Assembly (NCBI RefSeq): GCF_005930495.1
Contig: NZ_SJEX01000004.1
Coordinates: 1-64,000, forward strand
Direction: 5' to 3'
DNA from: Modestobacter excelsi
GTDB lineage: Bacteria; Actinomycetota; Actinomycetes; Mycobacteriales; Geodermatophilaceae
Length of the DNA: 64,000 nucleotides
Shown here in pieces: positions 61,151-64,000 of the stretch (within the stretch, counting starts at the first letter, position 1; every line of letters begins with the position of its first letter). The notes beneath the pieces are model-generated. The model was not told the origin of the DNA, did no database searches, and saw nothing but the letters and a program-made list of their open reading frames with translations. The translations under genes were made by a program, and so were the position numbers.

Positions 61151-61930
61151 TCAGATGCCCAGCGCGGTGGCGATCTCCGGGTGCTGCGTGGTGTCCACCG
61201 TGTCGGTGTCGGCCGGCAGCGTGATGTCCCGCGGCCCGTGGTCGGCGAGGGTGATCGTCACCTCGAAGTCCTGCAGCTCGGTCACGTACTGGACCAGCAG
61301 GCCGCTGTCCGCGGCCACCGAGACCTCCGCCCCGGTCCCGCTCCGGAAGACCGAGGCGAGCTCCCCGTTCACCGACTGCGAGCCGGCCCAGGTGTAGGCG
61401 TCGAAGGACCGCGGGTCGTCGGCCGCGCGCGCCGACAGCCGGGTGACCATCTGCACCAGCACGTCCAGCAGCGAGGCGGTGCCGGTCGAGCCGCCGGTGA
61501 CGATCGGTCGCCGGGCGTACGTGGCGGCGGGCAGCCCGGCGGCGGTCAGCGCGTCGGCCAGCCCGGGGACGTCGCCCTGCCACAGGTCGGTCTCGCTGAA
61601 GAACAGCGTCCGGGTCTCCTCGGGCTGCCCGCTGGCGTGGCTGGTCACCGCCTGCGCCCGGCCGGTGTCCCGGCTGAAGTCGACCTCGCCGGTCAGGGTG
61701 AGCACGGCGCCCTCCGCGTAGGGCGCACTGACCTCGAAGTCCGCGCCGCCGGCCTGGCGGTCGGCGTAGAGGACCTGGGACAGGACGTCGGCCTCCGCGG
61801 AGGTCACCGGGTCGCCGGGTGCGCGGTCGGGCGCCTCGTCCTCGCTGCAACCGGTCAGCACCGCGACGAGCGCCGCGACGGCCGCCAGCACGACCAGCCG
61901 GACCGGACCGGGACGACGGGGGGAGCGCAT
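61151..61930 (-). CDS. LppX_LprAFG-type lipoprotein
   Basis: 259 residues. Signal peptide with lipobox VLTGC (Cys28), then the beta-rich LppX/LprAFG fold: VLSQVLYADRQAGGADFEV, VLTLTGEVDFSRDTGRAQ, LFFSETDLWQGD, and the sheet-closing DFEVTITLADHG. In mycobacteria such lipoproteins bind and carry lipids or glycolipids across the envelope; the ligand here is unknown. ATG 61930. A long hairpin separates it from ino1. Confidence 0.8.
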   Translation of the reverse strand: MRSPRRPGPVRLVVLAAVAALVAVLTGCSEDEAPDRAPGDPVTSAEADVLSQVLYADRQAGGADFEVSAPYAEGAVLTLTGEVDFSRDTGRAQAVTSHASGQPEETRTLFFSETDLWQGDVPGLADALTAAGLPAATYARRPIVTGGSTGTASLLDVLVQMVTRLSARAADDPRSFDAYTWAGSQSVNGELASVFRSGTGAEVSVAADSGLLVQYVTELQDFEVTITLADHGPRDITLPADTDTVDTTQHPEIATALGI

Positions 61931-61946
61931 GGCGGCCAGCGTAGGA

Positions 61947-61990
61947 CGGACGGCCCGCCTCCCTGCTGGAGCAGGGAGGCGGGCCGTCCG
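61947..61990 (-). terminator. long stem-loop terminator after ino1
   Basis: Arms 61947-61967 and 61970-61990 form a perfect 21-bp stem with a two-base centre, 18 bases past the ino1 stop on the minus strand. It also insulates the lipoprotein start. Confidence 0.85.
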
Positions 61991-62007
61991 GACGTGCTGG
62001 TCGGTGA

Positions 62008-63087
62008 TCAGCGCTCGATGTCGCCCCGGATGAAGGCCTCGACGGCGTCGCGGGCCTCGCTGTCGTCGTACTGCACCGGCGGGCTCTTCATGAAGTACGA
62101 GGACGCCGACAGGATCGGGCCGCCGATGCCGCGGTCCTTGGCGATCTTGGCCGCCCGGACGGCGTCGATGATGATGCCGGCCGAGTTCGGGGAGTCCCAG
62201 ACCTCGAGCTTGTACTCCAGGCTCAGCGGGACGTCGCCGAACGCGCGGCCCTCCAGGCGGACGTAGGCCCACTTGCGGTCCGACAGCCACGGCACGTGGT
62301 CCGACGGGCCGATGTGCACGTTGTCCTTGCCCATGTCCCGGTCGACCTGGCTGGTGACCGACTGGGTCTTGGAGATCTTCTTGGACTCCAGGCGCTCGCG
62401 CTCGAGCATGTTCTTGAAGTCCATGTTCCCGCCCACGTTGAGCTGCATGGTCCGGTCCAGCTGCACGCCGCGGTCCTCGAACAGCTTCGCGAGCACCCGG
62501 TGGGTGATCGTGGCGCCGACCTGGCTCTTGATGTCGTCGCCGACGATCGGCACGCCGGCAGCGGTGAACTTGTCCGCCCACTCCTGGGTGCCGGCGATGA
62601 AGACCGGGAGGGCGTTGACGAAGGCGACCTGCGCGTCGATCGCGGCCTGGGCGTAGAACTCCGCCGCCTGCTGCGAGCCGACCGGGAGGTAGCAGACCAG
62701 CACGTCGGCACCGGACTCGCGGAGCGCGGTGACCATGTCGACCGGGGACTCGTCGGACTCCTCGACGATCTCGCGGTAGTACTTGCCGAGCCCGTCCAGG
62801 GTGGTGCCGCGCTGGACGGTGACGCCGAGCGGCGGGACGTCGGAGATCTTGATGGTGTTGTTCTCGCTGGCGAAGATCGCCTCGGACAGGTCGCGGCCGA
62901 CCTTCTTGGCGTCGACGTCGAACGCGGCGACGAACTCGACGTCGGAGACGTGGTAGTCGCCGAAGCGGACGTGCATGAGGCCGGGGACCGACGCGGACTC
63001 GTCCGCGTCGCGGTAGTACTCGACCCCCTGGACGAGCGAGGCGGCGCAGTTGCCGACGCCGACGATGGCGACCTTGACCGATGCCAT
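62008..63087 (-). CDS. ino1: myo-inositol-1-phosphate synthase
   Basis: Converts glucose-6-phosphate to inositol-1-phosphate with NAD, the first step to phosphatidylinositol and mycothiol. 359 residues of the actinobacterial type: [20 protein letters not shown] (NAD site), [61 protein letters not shown] and [16 protein letters not shown] with the catalytic lysines. ATG 63087 after GGGAG. Just downstream of the PadR gene on the same strand (50 bases), as in other actinobacteria. Confidence 0.95.
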   Translation of the reverse strand: MASVKVAIVGVGNCAASLVQGVEYYRDADESASVPGLMHVRFGDYHVSDVEFVAAFDVDAKKVGRDLSEAIFASENNTIKISDVPPLGVTVQRGTTLDGLGKYYREIVEESDESPVDMVTALRESGADVLVCYLPVGSQQAAEFYAQAAIDAQVAFVNALPVFIAGTQEWADKFTAAGVPIVGDDIKSQVGATITHRVLAKLFEDRGVQLDRTMQLNVGGNMDFKNMLERERLESKKISKTQSVTSQVDRDMGKDNVHIGPSDHVPWLSDRKWAYVRLEGRAFGDVPLSLEYKLEVWDSPNSAGIIIDAVRAAKIAKDRGIGGPILSASSYFMKSPPVQYDDSEARDAVEAFIRGDIER

Positions 63088-63137
63088 GGACTGTCTCCCT
63101 CCGACGGGCCCTCCCGGGCCCGGACTGTGTGTGCCGA

Positions 63138-63734
63138 TCACGTGCTGGGTGGTGCGGTCTGTTCGCCCGCGGCCTGGGCCCGGGCGTCGTCCTTCTCGCT
63201 GTCGATCAGCTCGGTGAGCCAGCGGACCTCGCGGTCGACGGAGTCCAGGCCGTGCCGCTGCAGCTCGAGGGTGTAGCGGTCGAGCTTCTCCTGGGTGCGC
63301 CGCAGCGAGTCCATGAGCCGGTCGCGCTGCCGCTCGACGGTGCGCCGCCTGCCCTCGAGGATGCGCAGCCGGACGTCGGCCGCCGTGTGCCGGAAGAACG
63401 CGAGGTGGACGCCGAAGCGGCCCTCGTCGTCGTAGGCCTCCGGGCCGGTGGAGCTGAGCAGCTCGGCGAAGCGCTCCTTGCCCTCCGCGGTGATCGCGTA
63501 GACGACCTTCCCGCGGCGTCCGGTCAGCGCTGGGGCGTCGGCCGGCAGCAGGGAGCGCGGGGTGGGGTCGTCGCTGGCGATCAGCCCGGCGGCCTGCATC
63601 CGCTTGAGCGCCGGGTAGAGCGACCCGTAGGAGATCGACCGGAGGCCACCGAGGACGGCGGCGAGCTCCTTGCGCAGCTCGTAGCCGTGCATGGGGGCCT
63701 GCTGCAACAGCCCCAGGATGGCGAACTCGAGCAC
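63138..63734 (-). CDS. PadR family transcriptional regulator
   Basis: 198 residues. Winged helix with [42 protein letters not shown] and the wing [14 protein letters not shown]; then the long Vir_act_alpha_C coiled coil (about 110-180). GTG 63734 after AGGAGG. A palindromic operator lies 37 bases upstream, so autorepression is likely. It is directly before ino1 and may set inositol supply; this pairing is conserved in actinobacteria. Confidence 0.92.
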   Translation of the reverse strand: MLEFAILGLLQQAPMHGYELRKELAAVLGGLRSISYGSLYPALKRMQAAGLIASDDPTPRSLLPADAPALTGRRGKVVYAITAEGKERFAELLSSTGPEAYDDEGRFGVHLAFFRHTAADVRLRILEGRRRTVERQRDRLMDSLRRTQEKLDRYTLELQRHGLDSVDREVRWLTELIDSEKDDARAQAAGEQTAPPST

Positions 63735-63770
63735 GGCGCCACCTCCTGGTCCCCCGGTGTCGCCGGATCG

Positions 63771-63789
63771 ATGTATCGGTACGATACAT
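63771..63789. promoter_or_regulatory. PadR-type operator
   Basis: ATGTATCGGTACGATACAT: 8-bp arms around a three-base centre, with the ATGT...ACAT ends typical of PadR sites. It lies between the PadR gene and the divergent DUF5318 gene. Confidence 0.75.
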
Positions 63790-63902
63790 CTGGGCGCAGC
63801 AGTCCACGCAACGGGGGCGAGCAGCTCACGCCCGCCCCACGAGCCCCGTGTCGACGTCTGGAGAGGGGTCCCGAGCGAGGCTCTGTTGCGTACATTGGCG
63901 CC

Positions 63903-64000
63903 GTGCCCGGACGACGGTCGGTGGTGGACTACGCGCTGCAGAGGCGCGCGCTGCTGGCCGAGGTCCGCGCCGGGCGGACCGGACTGTTCGAGGTCTGCGA
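63903..64000 (+). CDS. DUF5318 family protein (5' part, cut by window edge)
   Basis: The 32 complete codons present read as PGRRSVVDYALQRRALLAEV, then RAGRTGLFEVC, matching the start of DUF5318 proteins, which stand beside padR-ino1 in actinobacteria. Function unknown. A -10-like TACATT at 63892-63897 lies a few bases before the GTG, so the message may be leaderless. Confidence 0.75.
   Translation, partial: MPGRRSVVDYALQRRALLAEVRAGRTGLFEVC

Overview
The window is chromosomal DNA of a very GC-rich actinobacterium. Gene content and order (crgA, the CFP-6-like PH protein, a DLW-39 peptide, DUF3566, gyrA-gyrB, dciA-recF-gnd-dnaN-dnaA-rpmH-rnpA-yidD-yidC-jag-rsmG-parA-parB, cwlM-trxA-trxB, murJ, DUF6049, pcnA, ino1) are those of an actinobacterial replication-origin region. 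The protein texture fits the Geodermatophilales (Blastococcus/Modestobacter/Geodermatophilus type); that placement is inference, because no rRNA gene is present.

Region by region: 0.1-4.5 kb is the trpG/pabA-DUF881-crgA-PH-rhomboid-ppiA block, with a non-coding stretch rich in DnaA-box-like sequences (2.05-2.65 kb). At 4.6-7.5 kb lie a LuxR-type two-component system, a DUF6326 membrane protein and a truncated ABC ATPase. From 7.54 to 22.3 kb a mobile element sits in the 3' end of a tRNA-Ala(TGC) gene. It is bounded by a 94-bp imperfect direct repeat with a 14,671-bp offset. It has a tyrosine integrase, an excisionase and a frameshifted MobF relaxase-helicase, and its cargo is a carbohydrate block: phosphoglucomutase, GlgC, a GlgA/GlgM glycosyltransferase, a PfkB sugar kinase and a FucP-type sugar permease with a perfect CRP-type site upstream. 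At 22.3-40 kb is the leftward-transcribed arm beside oriC (tRNA-Ala, DLW-39, tRNA-Ile, DUF3566, gyrA, gyrB, an APC permease, an ABC exporter, dciA, recF, gnd, dnaN, dnaA). At 40-45.8 kb is the rightward rpmH-to-parB operon. From 45.8 kb come ddl, an aminotransferase, cwlM, trxA/trxB, a pseudokinase split from murJ, DUF6049, NUDIX, pcnA, an MFS protein, YqgE, a lipoprotein, inositol-phosphate synthase, a PadR regulator with its own operator, and a DUF5318 gene cut by the window edge.

How the parts work together: oriC lies between dnaN and dnaA (36.9-37.5 kb). Four identical 14-bp parS palindromes (GTTCCACGTGGAAC) surround the parAB locus, one of them inside the pcnA coding sequence. The envelope genes (crgA, cwlM, murJ, pseudokinase, ddl) form the usual actinobacterial growth-control set. 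The island looks mobilisable rather than self-transmissible (relaxase and integrase, but no translocase seen). It is probably now crippled by the relaxase frameshift. It appears to carry a complete route from glucose-6-phosphate to ADP-glucose and a glucan product.
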